A stretch of 64,000 nucleotides of DNA from Rhabditoides inermis (taxonomy: Eukaryota; Nematoda; Chromadorea; Rhabditida; Rhabditidae): contig CAWZYM010000300.1 of NCBI GenBank assembly GCA_963966185.1, forward strand, positions 526,001-590,000. Reading direction: 5' to 3'. Positions 13,021-24,931 of the stretch are shown here, one piece after another (the stretch's first letter is position 1; each line of letters begins with the position of its first letter). The notes beneath the pieces are model-generated. The model saw only the letters and a list, made by a program, of their open reading frames with translations. It did no database searches and was not told the origin of the DNA. A program made the position numbers and the translations under genes.

Positions 13021-16000
13021 GTATACGATAGATACCGTAACCACCAGTTCAATACCGTACCTCTTCTCTCCTGCCGTCCCAGCCCCTCCCTTCCGTCCGT
13101 CTTCTCCATCCCTCTCCTCGCCCGCCATGCTCGTACGCACCCTATGGAAATCGATAGATACCGTAACCACCAGTTCAATACCGTACCTCTTCTCTCCTGC
13201 CGTCCCAGCCCCTTCCTTCCGTCCGTCTTCTCCATCCCTCTCCTCGCCCGCCATGCTCGTACGCACCCTATGGAAATCGATAGATACCGTAACCACCAGT
13301 TCAATACCGTACCTCTTCTCTCCTGCCGTCCCAGCCCCTCCCTTCCGTCCGTCTTCTCCATCCCTCTCCTCGCCCGCCATGCTCGTACGCACCCTATGGA
13401 AATCGATAGATACCGTAACCACCAGTTCAATACCGTACCTCTTCTCTCCTGCCGTCCCAGCCTCTCCCTTCCGTCCGTCTTCTCCATCCCTCTCCTCGCC
13501 CGCCATGCTCGTACGCACCCTATGGAAATCGATAGATACCGTAACCACCAGTTCAATACCGTACCTCTTCTCTCCTGCCGTCCCAGCCCCTCCCTTCCGT
13601 CCGTCTTCTCCATCCCTCTCCTCGCCCGCCATGCTCATACGCACCCTATGGAAATCGATAGATACCGTAACCACCAGTTCAATACCGTACCTCTTCTCTC
13701 CTGCCGTCCCAGCCCCTCCCTTCCGTCCGTCTTCTCCATCCCTCTCCTCGCCCGCCATGGTCGTACGCACCCTATGGAAATCGATAGATACCGTAACCAC
13801 CAGTTCAATACCGTACCTCTTCTCTCCTGCCGTCCCAGCCCCTCCCTTCCGTCCGTCTTCTCCATCCCTCTTCTCGCCCGCCATGCTCGTACGCACCCTA
13901 TGGAAATCGATAGATACCGTAACCACCAGTTCAATACCGTACATCTTCTCTCCTGCCGTCCCAGCCCCTCCCTTCCGTCCGTCTTCTCCATCCCTCTCCT
14001 CGCCCGCCATGCTTGTACGCACCCTATGGAAATCGATAGATACCGTAACCACCAGTTCAATACCGTACCTTTTCTCTCCTGCCGTCCCAGCCTCTCCCTT
14101 CCGTCCGTCTTCTCCATCCCTCTCCTCGCCCGTCATGCTCGTACGCACCCTAGGGAAATCGATAGATACCGTAACCACCAGTTCAATACCGTACCTCTTC
14201 TCTCCTGCCGTCCCAGCCCCTCCCTTCCGTCCGTCTTCTCCATCCCTCTCCTCACCCGCCATGCTCGTACGCACCCTATGGAAATCGATAGATACCGTAA
14301 CCACCAGTTCAATACCGTACCTCTTCGCTCCTGCCGTCCCAGCCCCTCCCTTCCGTCCGTCTTCTCCATCCCTCTCCTCGCCCGCCATGCTCGTACGCAC
14401 CCTATGGAAATCGATAGATACCGTAACCACCAGTTCAATACCGTACCTCTTCTCTCCTGCCGTCCCAGCCCCTCCCTTCCGTCCGTCTTCTCCATCCCTC
14501 TCCTCGCCCGCCATGCTCGTACGCACCCTATGGAAATCGATAGATACCGTAACCACCAGTTCAATACCGTACCTCTTCTCTCCTGCCGTCCCAGCCTCTC
14601 CCTTCCGTCCGTCTTCTCCATCCCTCTCCTCGCCCGCCATGCTCGTACGCACCCTATGGAAATCGATAGATACCGTAACCACCAGTTCAATACCGTACCT
14701 CTTCTCTCCTGCCGTCCCAGCCCCTCCCTTCCGTCCGTCTTCTCCATCCCTCTCCTCGCCCGCCATGCTCATACGCACCCTATGGAAATCGATAGATACC
14801 GTAACCACCAGTTCAATACCGTACCTCTTCTCTCCTGCCGTCCCAGCCCCTCCCTTCCGTCCGTCTTCTCCATCCCTCTCCTCGCCCGCCATGGTCGTAC
14901 GCACCCTATGGAAATCGATAGATACCGTAACCACCAGTTCAATACCGTACCTCTTCTCTCCTGCCGTCCCAGCCCCTCCCTTCCGTCCGTCTTCTCCATC
15001 CCTCTTCTCGCCCGCCATGCTCGTACGCACCCTATGGAAATCGATAGATACCGTAACCACCAGTTCAATACCGTACATCTTCTCTCCTGCCGTCCCAGCC
15101 CCTCCCTTCCGTCCGTCTTCTCCATCCCTCTCCTCGCCCGCCATGCTTGTACGCACCCTATGGAAATCGATAGATACCGTAACCACCAGTTCAATACCGT
15201 ACCTTTTCTCTCCTGCCGTCCCAGCCTCTCCCTTCCGTCCGTCTTCTCCATCCCTCTCCTCGCCCGTCATGCTCGTACGCACCCTAGGGAAATCGATAGA
15301 TACCGTAACCACCAGTTCAATACCGTACCTCTTCTCTCCTGCCGTCCCAGCCCCTCCCTTCCGTCCGTCTTCTCCATCCCTCTCCTCACCCGCCATGCTC
15401 GTACGCACCCTATGGAAATCGATAGATACCGTAACCACCAGTTCAATACCGTACCTCTTCGCTCCTGCCGTCCCAGCCCCTCCCTTCCGTCCGTCTTCTC
15501 CATCCCTCTCCTCGCCCGCCATGCTCGTACGCACCCTATGGAAATCGATAGATACCGTAACCACCAGTTCAATACCGTACCTCTTCTCTCCTGCCGTCCC
15601 AGCCCCTCCCTTCCGTCCGTCTTCTCCATCCCTCTCCTCGCCCGCCATGCTCGTACGCACCCTATCGAAATCGATAGATACCGTAACCACCAATTCAATA
15701 CCGTACCTCTTCTCTCCTGCCGTCCCAGCCCCTCCCTTCCGTCCGTCTTCTCCATCCCTCTCCTCGCCCGCCATGCTCGTACGCACCCTATGGAAATCGA
15801 TAGATACCGTAACCACCAGTTCAATACCGTACCTCTTCTCTCCTGCCGTCCCAGCCCCTCCCTTCCGTCCGTCTTCTCCATCCCTCTCCTCGCCCGCCAT
15901 GCTCGTACGCACCCTATGGAAATCGATAGATACCGTAACCACCAGTTCAATACCGTACCTCTTCTCTCCTGCCGTCCCATCCCCTCCCTTCCGTCCGTCT

Positions 16001-16812
16001 TCTCCATCCCTCTCCTCGCCCGCCATGCTCGTACGCACCCTATGGAAATCGATAGATACCGTAACCACCAGTTCAATACCGTACCTCTTCTCTCCTGCCG
16101 TCCCAGCCCCTCCCTTCCGTCCGTCTTCTCCATCCCTCTCCTCGCCCGCCATGCTCGTACGCACCCTATGGAAATCGATAGATACCGTAACCACCAGTTC
16201 AATACCGTACCTCTTCTCTCCTGCCGTCCCAGCCCCTCCCTTCCGTCCGTCTTCTCCATCCCTCTCCTCGCCCGCCATGCTCGTACGCACCCTATGGAAA
16301 TCGATAGATACCGTAACCACCAGTTCAATACCGTACCTCTTCTCTCCTGCCGTCCCAGCCCCTCCCTTCCGTCCGTCTTCTCCATCCCTCTCCTCGCCCG
16401 CCATGCTCGTACGCACCCTATGGAAATCGATAGATACCGTAACCACCAGTTCAATACCGTACCTCTTTTCTCCTGCCGTCCCAGCCCCTCCCTTCCGTCC
16501 GTCTTCTCCATCCCTCTCCTCGCCCGCCATGCTCGTACGCACCCTATGGAAATCGATAGATACCGTAACCACCAGTTCAATACCGTACCTATTCTCTCCT
16601 GCCGTCCCAGCCCCTCCCTTCCGTCCGTCTTCTCCATCCCTCTCCTCGCCCGCCATGCTCGTACGCACCCTATGGAAATCGATAGATACCGTAACCACCA
16701 GTTCAATACCGTACCTCTTCTCTCCTGCCGTCCCAGCCCCTCCCTTCCGTCCGTCTTCTCCATCCCTCTCCTCGCCCGCCATGCTCGTACGCACCCTATG
16801 GAAATCGATAAA
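13021..16812. repeat. 126-bp minisatellite, ~30 copies (outer end of left palindrome arm)
   Basis: The unit is 126 bp and runs from ATCGATAGATACCGTAACC through a pyrimidine-rich core to TCGTACGCACCCTATGG. Copies are about 97-100% alike. A block of nine units is duplicated in tandem (1134-bp offset; the same variants recur near 13635 and 14769). Because 126 is a multiple of 3 and the unit lacks stops in several frames, very long frames run through it on both strands (over 1200 codons each). These are almost certainly not genes: both strands are equally open, and substitutions are not biased to silent sites by eye. Confidence 0.92.
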
Positions 16813-16964
16813 TAGGTCTATTTCACTCAGTGAATAGTGTACCTGAACGCCTTCACTTCTCTCGAAAAGTTTCTGGCTGATTCGTCTCCTCCTCTCCGAC
16901 CTTTGCATCCGCCACCCTGTTGCAGGTCTCTCCTGTTGTATGCGTCTTGTCCTCACGTAATTCC

Positions 16965-17105
16965 TTTCACTGTGTAGGCAACTGGTCATACGCTACACGC
17001 GCTTTCACTGTGCATACACAGTGAAGAGTCGTGAACGACTCCTTTTCACCGTGCATGCACTGTGAAGATCCGTGTAAGACCTCTTTTCACTGTGTGGGCG
17101 CAATG
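16965..17105. repeat. Cluster of CACTGTG/CACAGTG palindromic motifs (left arm)
   Basis: TTTCACTGTG-type words recur about every 55 bp, two as fuller palindromes (CACTGTGCATACACAGTG and CACCGTGCATGCACTGTG). The spacers contain variants of AGACCTCTTTT and CGACTCCTTTT. The right arm carries the same cluster at 40188-40318. The spacing and dyad symmetry resemble repeated protein-binding sites; no factor is assigned. Confidence 0.5.
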
Positions 17106-17149
17106 CATGCACGTGTATATAGTATATTGCACATATTTCGAAGGTGATT

Positions 17150-17248
17150 CAAACAAAGAGAGAGTAAAGAGAGTGTTTTCATAGTAAGAGAGTAGAGAGA
17201 GATTAGAGGTAGTAGAGAAAGTAGAGAGCGCAGAGCCGAAGTGGAGAG

Positions 17249-17316
<68 letters not shown>

Positions 17317-17660
17317 TAGGAATGGGAAAGAGAGGTAGAGAAAGGGGAGAGAAAGGGAGATAGAGGGATAGAGAAAAAAGGAGAGAGAGAGAGAAAGAGA
17401 GAGAGAGAGGGGGAGGGAGAGAGGGAGAGAGGGAGAGAGAGATAGAGAGAGAGGGAGAGAGGGAGAGAGAGATAGGGAGAGAGGAGGGAGATAGGGAAAG
17501 AGATAGGGAGAGAGGAGGGAGATAGGGAAAGAGAGAGGGGGAGAGAGGGAAAGGGAGAGAGAGGGAGAGAGAGAGAGGGAGAGAAGGAGAGGGAGGGAAA
17601 AAGAGGGAGAGAGAAAGAAAGAGAGAGAGTGAGAGAGAGAAAGAGAGAGTCGCACTTATT
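17150..17660 (+). repeat. GA-rich tract (left arm)
   Basis: About 500 bp of nearly pure purine with (GA)n and GGGAGA runs. The mirror CT tract is at 39739-40110 and is shorter. Long Leu/Ser reading frames on the opposite strand are artefacts of the repeat. Confidence 0.9.
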
Positions 17661-17829
17661 AGCTCAGAATTCACGATTAAAATATTTCGTGGACAGTTAT
17701 CGTACAGCATACCGAATGAAATGAATCGCGTATTTTCTTTTATTTCGCTTTCTTCGCTTGCGACGTGAACATACTTGGTAAACATTTTATTAGTGAAGTG
17801 TTATTCGAGTACGCAATCAGTTATATCTA

Positions 17830-18735
17830 GGTCAATAAATATGCATGTTCGTCACATCAATTGGATACGTCACACGGTGGGCCACTCGTCTCCGACACGG
17901 AAGTCGAGCCACTCGTATAGCATAAAACGAGGGGGCGGGGACCAGCGGAGGCGGGGGAGGCGCGGAAGCGGGGGAGGCTTGGCGCACTCGCAGAAGGACG
18001 GGCCGCCCTTGATGTTCCTCATGATACAGGGGGAGCACACAGGGGGAGGTGTCTCCTTGAAGTACTCCTTATCGCCGTACACGGCAGCCTAAACGGGTAC
18101 GGTAAGGTTACGGTAGCCAGAATAGGGTACGGTAGGTGCAGTACCAGGGGAAAGGCGCCCAGGAGTAGTCGAAACCGCGGACCTGCTCCAAAAGCTCAAC
18201 CAGTAGCTGGATCGATCCGACGTTGCCCTACTCGTTGTTCAACCAACCAAACTGGGCAGCAACCTGAACGGTTACGGTAAGTACAGTAACCCATCTACCG
18301 TATACCATACCTTGCCTCCCTCGTTCCAGGCGCGTCCCATGAGACGCCCGGTATCACATAGCGACGTACTGAGCAGCGGGGGCTTCAGGAAGAGTCGAGA
18401 TCCTTGTCGAGATCCATGTCGAGAGCCCTGCAACAGTATGGGTGGGCGGGGCTCGGAGGGGCGGGAATCCGGGGATATTCACTTGATGAGCTTGCGGGTG
18501 GACCACTCGTCTCCGACACAGACGTCGAGCCACTCGTATAGCAGAACACGAGGGGGCGAGGACCAGCGGAGGCGGGGGAGGCGCGGAAGCGGGGGAGGCT
18601 TGGCGCACTCGCAGAAGGACAGCTCACCGCCAGACTTGACCGTCACGGGCAAGTCGTGAGAGAACGCGGCCTGAAAGCGATCGATAATCAATCGATATCG
18701 ATCAATAATCGCACCTGCTCGGCGGACTTGTCGAG
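17830..18735 (-). pseudogene. MFP2-like gene fragment, single copy in left arm
   Basis: Read on the minus strand this is the single-copy counterpart of the amplified unit at 32.9-39.6 kb. It has an exon with AAFSHDLPVTVKSGGELS and FCECAK, then MGRAWNEGGK, AAQFGWLNN with an in-frame TAG, IQLLVELLEQ, RGFDYSWAPF, AAVYGDKEYF, and finally MRNIKGGPSFCECAK through YEWLDF to a stop near 17873. WNEGGK, GSIQLL and RGFDY recall, from memory, the MFP2 repeat (MSP fibre protein 2, a cytosolic protein of the nematode sperm motility apparatus). Stop codons and frame breaks make an intact protein unlikely. It starts like the first right-arm unit and ends like the last, so the right array looks like an expansion between these ends. 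Confidence 0.5.
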
Positions 18736-18918
18736 GTGTCCGAAACAGATAAGTGACTAGGAGGAGTGAGAACGGGGGATAGACGGAACGGAGACGAATC
18801 GGAGAACGGAACGGAGAACGGGGCGGAGAAGAGGAGGACGGATAAACGAGGAGAGCAGAGTGAACCTGGAAAAGAGAGCTATTTCTCGAATAAAAGCAGA
18901 GATAATACACTCACCAAA

Positions 18919-19940
18919 TCATGAGTTGTCGTATGCGACGATGAATCCATCGTCGTAAACCCGTTCCATCGCCCCGCGCTCCAGTTCTGCATAGATATCC
19001 AGATTGGAGGCTGCCATTGGATCTGGAAAAGACAACAGGTACAGTAATCGACACAAAACCAAACTAACCAAAGCTGGACGCTATTGCTCTTCATCCCCCT
19101 ATTGTGAGCAGCACGTGCACGTTTCGATACGCACGCGATCGATGTTTTGCTAATATAAATTAATGAATACCAATAATACAATCCTATTTATCTATATGAC
19201 CGACCGCGGGGATCTCCCGTTATGACGCTCATAAATCCATGTAGCTTGTTGACAGACCGCGCTAGTAGAGGGGCATCTCGAAAATGTTCTCATCCACAGG
19301 ATCAACATCTCCTCGATTTGATTGAATGTCACCTAAATGCTCTGTCTACTCACGATAAAAAAGAAAACGTACTGTGTCAGGAGGAGAAGAAGCAGACAGC
19401 ACAGCTATCTGCGCCTGGAGCTGAGCCCGCTCGTCCAGCCACGTCTGCTGCTGACGCTGCATCTGCTGCATCGACAGGCTCAGCAGCTGGTACATTCCCA
19501 TCATCACTTGCGGAGCTGCCCCCGTATCGACTGTCTCAAAGACTGAGCCGTCCCCCACATCAGCCACCTGAAAGCAGGCTAATAGCAAACAGAGATGCTA
19601 ATGATGCTCACACCTCAGCGCCGCTGGCGGCCGTCGACGCGCAAGTTGCACACGAGAGTTTCCTTTCGATGATGCGCGACGGCTCCGCCTTGCACATAAT
19701 AATGTGACAACACATTATCGACAGCGCATCGCACGAAACAACCTGCAACAACACGAATCCGGAAAACGCGCATGACGCATTCCCCCTGCACACATACCAG
19801 GATGGCATGCTGCGCGGTCTCGGTGGTATTGCGATGGCGATCATGACAGTGTGGACAGAGTCGGCGCCTGCTAGCCGGGCAAGTGCTGCATGTTGCGTAC
19901 GTCAGGTTGATGCGACAATGCTGGCACAGCAGCGAATTCA
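18919..19940 (-). CDS. B-box zinc-finger / coiled-coil protein (left-arm copy)
   Basis: Minus-strand exons 19940-19798, 19742-19614 and 19567-19373 join in phase. The first has a cysteine pattern CQHC..C..C..LCPHCHDRH..H like a B-box, the second another CATC pair, and the third a Gln-rich coiled-coil-like segment (SMQQMQRQQQTWLDERAQLQ). A last segment at 19022-18919 carries ERGAMERVYDDGF and a stop. In this copy about 350-377 bp with GTACGT and TTTTCCAG borders separate the coiled coil from the last segment, but the obvious GT-AG join changes frame. In the right-arm copy the two parts are fused in frame. The first coding exon and start were not found. It may act as a TRIM-like scaffold without a visible RING; that is an inference. 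Confidence 0.55.
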
Positions 19941-20257
19941 CTGCAAGGACGAAACGGTTATCACGGGTATCCCGTATGACACGGTCGACACACGTGATGC
20001 CTACGTGCTGTTGGCTGTTGCTAGTCCGTCGCAGCCAACAGCATGCAGGCAGCACTCATCTACCCACTGGCTGGTCGAGAGAGAAGAAGCGAGTTAGTAG
20101 GTCGCGAGATAGCTCGAGCGAATGCCGGCCCGCTGCCGCCGCCCCCTTTTATGCGACAGCGAGTGCCAGCGGATAATTGTGAGAAGCATGCAAATCAAGC
20201 TAGCGCTGACGTGTCACTAACATAATTTTCAAAGTACCGACTGTTCGTAGCGGTGGG

Positions 20258-20352
20258 TTACGAAAAACGGAAAGAGCCGCAGGCGAAGTGATCATTGTCA
20301 ATGAACGCCACAGACTGGATCAGAGGGCACACTATCAGCTTCGTGCGGTCCT
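20258..20352 (-). pseudogene. Polo-box 2 exon, left-arm copy (frame-shifted)
   Basis: The minus strand encodes DRTKLIVCPLIQSVAFIDND, the second polo-box strand region. Relative to the right-arm copy it lacks two bases after the Cys codon and hits a stop at once. It sits at the inner tip of the left arm, separated from all other polo-box exons, so it is a breakpoint remnant. Confidence 0.75.
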
Positions 20353-20375
20353 GAAAACAAACGATTGCTAGCAAA

Positions 20376-23300
20376 ATCTCCACCAGCTTGATCTCCCCCT
20401 CGCATCCCCCCCTGACCTTGCCCTCCGCCTCGCAGCGCGCCCTCCGCACGAGGTCGAGTGCCAGCCGACCGCTGTCCATCCCAGCCGCGTCCAATGCCTC
20501 CAGAAAGCCACGGCGCACACAGTCACCGTCAATCTCTTCAACAAACAACATGCACCAACATCCCTCAACACAAACTCGCACCACCTCAAGTATGTATCAA
20601 GCAACTATAGACATTGGGTGCATGACTGTCCATATCAATCCTCCGCCACATGTGCCCCCCTCACCCCACTCACTAGCCATGGTTCCAAGCATAGCCTGAT
20701 GGGCAGTCTTCTCCGAGAGAAGCGAGGCGTAAAACGGCATCAGATCGTACCTGCCAATGCGATGTTATAGTCTTATCCATTTATCAAGCCCCAGACAACA
20801 TTAAGTACCAATCATTCTTGACGGTTGCATTAGAAGCATGTAACATAGATCATCCCACTTCACAAAAAATCAAGATGTGTGAAACCTAGACAATACTTCA
20901 TGCAATCTATTTTTGAAAATACCAAATTCCAAAATTCACAGCTTCAGCTTGAGCAATCGGCCCACGTACTGCACTATCACGCGGTTGCCAATGTTCACCT
21001 GCAAGATATAATCATGTAATACTATACCAACTTATGTATTCCTCTTCCCACCTACAGTACCCCCTCATTCCCATCTACAGTACCCCAAACCCCTCTACCG
21101 TCCCCCTATCACTCACAGCGTGCGGCCGTGCCTGCTGTGCTGTCGGAAGACGACCTTCAGGTGAGCCATCATACGCAACACATTCTCCGGAGCGTTCTGA
21201 AAAAGCGTAATCTTGCAAACGAAAATCAATCTTCATCTCTCCTTCCCATCGTGTATATCTCGATAATCGTGAATTAGGCTCATTGGAGAAATGAGGAATT
21301 ACGCATAATAACAAAAGCAGAGACATACATCTCACAAAAGTCAAAAAAAACCTCCTGAATCTTTGGTGATATTATTTATAGTAAGTACAGTACGAACATT
21401 TCCATCTACAGTACCTGAATGTTGGCCTTCATCATGATGAACTTCTTGATGTAGCGACGAGTGCGAACGAGGTCCTTGGCCATCACCGTCACAGAGTCCT
21501 GCAAGGACAACAAGTAAAAAACAGGTAAACAAGTAAACAAAACATAGGAACGCATAAATAAACAAAAACAAATAGAAAACTGACCATCTGGTTCATCTTG
21601 GCCATCTTCTTGATCTCGGCGATCACTTTCTTCTCCTGCATCTCCATGCGGGCCTTCTCGCGGTCCAGCTCGCGGATCGCCTGTTTGTTTATGTTTGTTC
21701 ACACTACGAGTAAACAACAACAAATAAGCAAAACAAACAGTGCTATACTGACCTTGTTGAGGGCGCGCTGGTTCTGCCTGAGCAGCTCCGCCGGCGTCTT
21801 GCGGCGACCGAACAGGAACTCCATTCCTACAATATGAATATGAATCATTAGTTGATAACTAATAAAAAATTATAACATAACATCAAAAAAGAAAAAAATA
21901 ACATATGATTGGAGAAGTATGAATTAATGAATTATGAAGCGAGCAGTGATGGATGGAGCGAGTGGAGCTAACATGATTGAATGTACGTCATCACCTCGTT
22001 GCGAAAGAAAAGACTGTGTGAAAAGTGAAGAGATAAAACAGATCAAACTCTCCAGGAGAGAGGAAAGATGACCAGTGAAGAAGAGTGAGATGTTATCGCC
22101 GTTTTGTCCACTCAGCGCCGGGTGATAGAAAGTAGCGAGACAAAGTTGATGTTTTCAGTGTTATGAACAGCGCAGAACAAGAATACGAACAATTTCACGA
22201 ATACAACATCAACAATCAACATCAAAACAAACAAAAACAAGATCAGCTGATTGATAGCGGACTAAAATAATGTTTGTGACGAATAGATGCCTAAACGCAG
22301 ATAGTGTTTCATTCATAGGAAGCTGTACTATAAAAAAGCAGGAGTTTTTTTTCAAAACGTGAGAAACAAAGACATATCCGAATAGGCGGTACTTGTAATC
22401 AGCATATTTATTAGCCTCCCACCCACTCTCGATGTCTTTATCCACTCCCTCCCTCCCGTCATTCGCCTCTTCTCTCTCCCGGCGAATGCCATGGCCGATT
22501 CAGCCCCTTCTGTGCCCGAACAAGCACACTCCAGCAACTCCAGCAACTCTGTGCGCGACTCCTGCCCCCTCTCCGTCACTCCCGAGGTAGAGAGAGAAAG
22601 AGAGAGAGAGAGAGGGGGGGAGAGAGAGAGAGGAGAGAGAGAGAGAGAAAGCCCCTTGTCAGGATGTCGTGTTCCTGTTGGCTGGCGGCAAGACTGACCA
22701 CATGCTGGTCAACACGGGCGACAAGCGACTCGCCGTCAAGGTGGGTCTCGCCACGAACGCCCGACTACCGTATTCCTGTTAGGTGCGCTCGAGTAACAAC
22801 AAGGTCTACCACGTGATTCCCGTCTACCAGTTTGTCGAGCCCGGACAGTGCCAGAATCTTCAAGTCGTTCGTTTCTGCTACAGTATACCGTGGCACTGGA
22901 TTCGGAGAAGGACCCCAAGGACTGCTTCGTTCGCCTGGAGAAGAGCGGAGTGAGGGAGGGAGAGGAGAGGAGAGGAGAGGAGAAGATAAGGAGTTATGAA
23001 CCATTCCAGGTGAAAGGAGATAACCCGTTGCGCATCAACCTCAAGACCGCCAACCCCGACGATCTCGTCTCTGTGAGTATCGACTGTTATCGATCGATTA
23101 TCGATTGATTGCAGGTGGGTCGCCACAACCCAGCCGAGCCTGCCAAGGAGGAGGCGCCCAAGCCGTAGACGAACCTCCTGCAAACACCGTCGGATTAAAC
23201 AGTGTATTCAAAACAATAGTCGATTGAATTTGATTTTAATGTACAATGAATGTGATAAAGACTTTCGCAAATCAACAACACTTTTATCGTATAAAAAGCA

Positions 23301-24871
23301 CAACGGGTTACACAAACGGGGCAGGAATAAACCGTAGACAACATCTCAACACAACAATACATGCACATCTGTAACAACTGGCTGCTCCTTCTCCATCTCC
23401 TCCTCCACTACTCCAGAAGGTGTCCCCCAGCAGAGTGGATCGCCTCCAGAACCAACTGCAGCTTCTCGCGAGACAGATCCTGGAATATTGTCGTGAAAAC
23501 AAAACAAGGCGACTCCAACGTACATTATCACACAGTACTCGTCTCTGCTAACCCCAGAATGAAGTTAATAGCAAACACATGTTCCTTTACCCCTCACCTT
23601 CACCTAAACACTTTTCTTCCCACCTCATCAAGTCATGATATATCGGACATCGCAAACAATACGCTTCAGTCCTCCAATTACTCCATTACTCTGCTTCCTG
23701 ACCTCGGCCGTCCTCCTCGCCCGCTGTGCATCCTCGTCCAAGCGACGACGGGCCAACCGGACGTCCGCCTGCAGGAGGACGGCCGAGGTCAGGAAGCAGA
23801 AGGTGAGGGAGAAGGGGCAGAGAGGGGAGGGGGAGGGGGTACACACCTCATTACATTACATATTACTGTTGTGTGTATGCAGGCGGTGGATCTTGTGGAG
23901 ACGTTCCTCCGGCACCCGGGTTGGAGGGAGACGGTGCGGGTCGACGAGAAGGACGACGAGGAGGAGGTGAGAGGGGAGGAGACGGGGAGACAATAATTAT
24001 CAAGGAAGAAACGTACCTGCACCTCAAGATGAAGTGCCGCAACCAGCAAGAGGAAATCGACCGACTAAACAAGTTGGTGACATCCTAACAGGAGACGATC
24101 CACTCTCTGGTCACGACTCCCAAGGTTACTGTACCTACAGTACCTTCTACCGTATACCCGCTGCCGTCTGAGAAGAAGAAGTCGTACGCTGATGCTACTG
24201 TTACCGTTGCTGGAAATGGAACCGGAATCATCCAGAAGCCTAATTTCGAGAATCCCGATGACGTGATGAAGATGATTCCTCGAGACTACGACTGGGAGAA
24301 GTTCAATTGTCTTATCTGGCGGCAATTCGGGCGGGGTAGGCATTGTGGCGAGTCGACCGCACAGAAAGAGGGAACAAGCGGGAATCGTCTAAACGCTCAC
24401 TCGCTAAACGCACCATCTAAACACGTCAGTCCTCAGTCTCGGTTATACAAACCGATCCCGGTTTCCGAATTCCGAACTATATTTACCTTACACAGCCTCG
24501 AACTCTTATTCTAATCTAAACTTCAATGGCATTGACACAAACAACTATGTTTCTTTGCACCTACTCTATAAGAAACGTAGAATACCCAACATTTACCCGA
24601 GTAAAGTCATTCATACATACACATAGCCGAGCTACACATAGATACACATAGCCGCGCTCATACATACACATAGCCGAGCCCACTCTCCTCCTCATTCTCT
24701 TACTCACCTGGCCTCGACGGCGGCGTTGGCGTAGCACCAGATCCTGTCCTCCGTCCGACTGGCGAGAGACAGACACGGCTCCAGACGACCAGCTATCACT
24801 GCCAGAAGGAGACGGTGGGTGGAGGAGAGGGACGCAGAGTGCTGCAGAGAAGGGGTTTCACATGTGGACAG

Positions 24872-24931
<60 letters not shown>

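Larger units (their letters stand above)
13021..20376 (+). repeat. Left arm of large palindrome
   Basis: Reverse complement of 31641-41165. In the middle the coordinates sum to 52013 (for example 20055 with 31958) and sampled stretches differ by 0-5%. Order from outside in: 126-bp array, CACTGTG cluster, GA tract, one copy of the MFP2-like pseudogene, B-box gene, one polo-box exon. The inner edge is at about 20376, where Nup107-like coding sequence meets GCTAGCAATCG. Differences from the right arm are mostly in tandem copy number plus a ~377-bp segment (19013-19388) absent on the right. Confidence 0.9.

Noticed and set aside
12952..16989. Very long reading frames (up to 1345 codons) across the 126-bp array on both strands
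   Set aside because: Three frames on two strands are equally open because the unit length is a multiple of three. No domain, no codon bias, and copies differ at non-silent positions.
17087..17785. Leu/Ser-rich open frames across the GA/CT tracts (also 39605-40237)
   Set aside because: Pure low-complexity translation of a microsatellite; the frames differ between the arms.
19222..19707. 161-codon plus-strand frame opposite the B-box gene
   Set aside because: It is the antisense shadow of exons whose cysteine pattern and splice phases support the minus strand.
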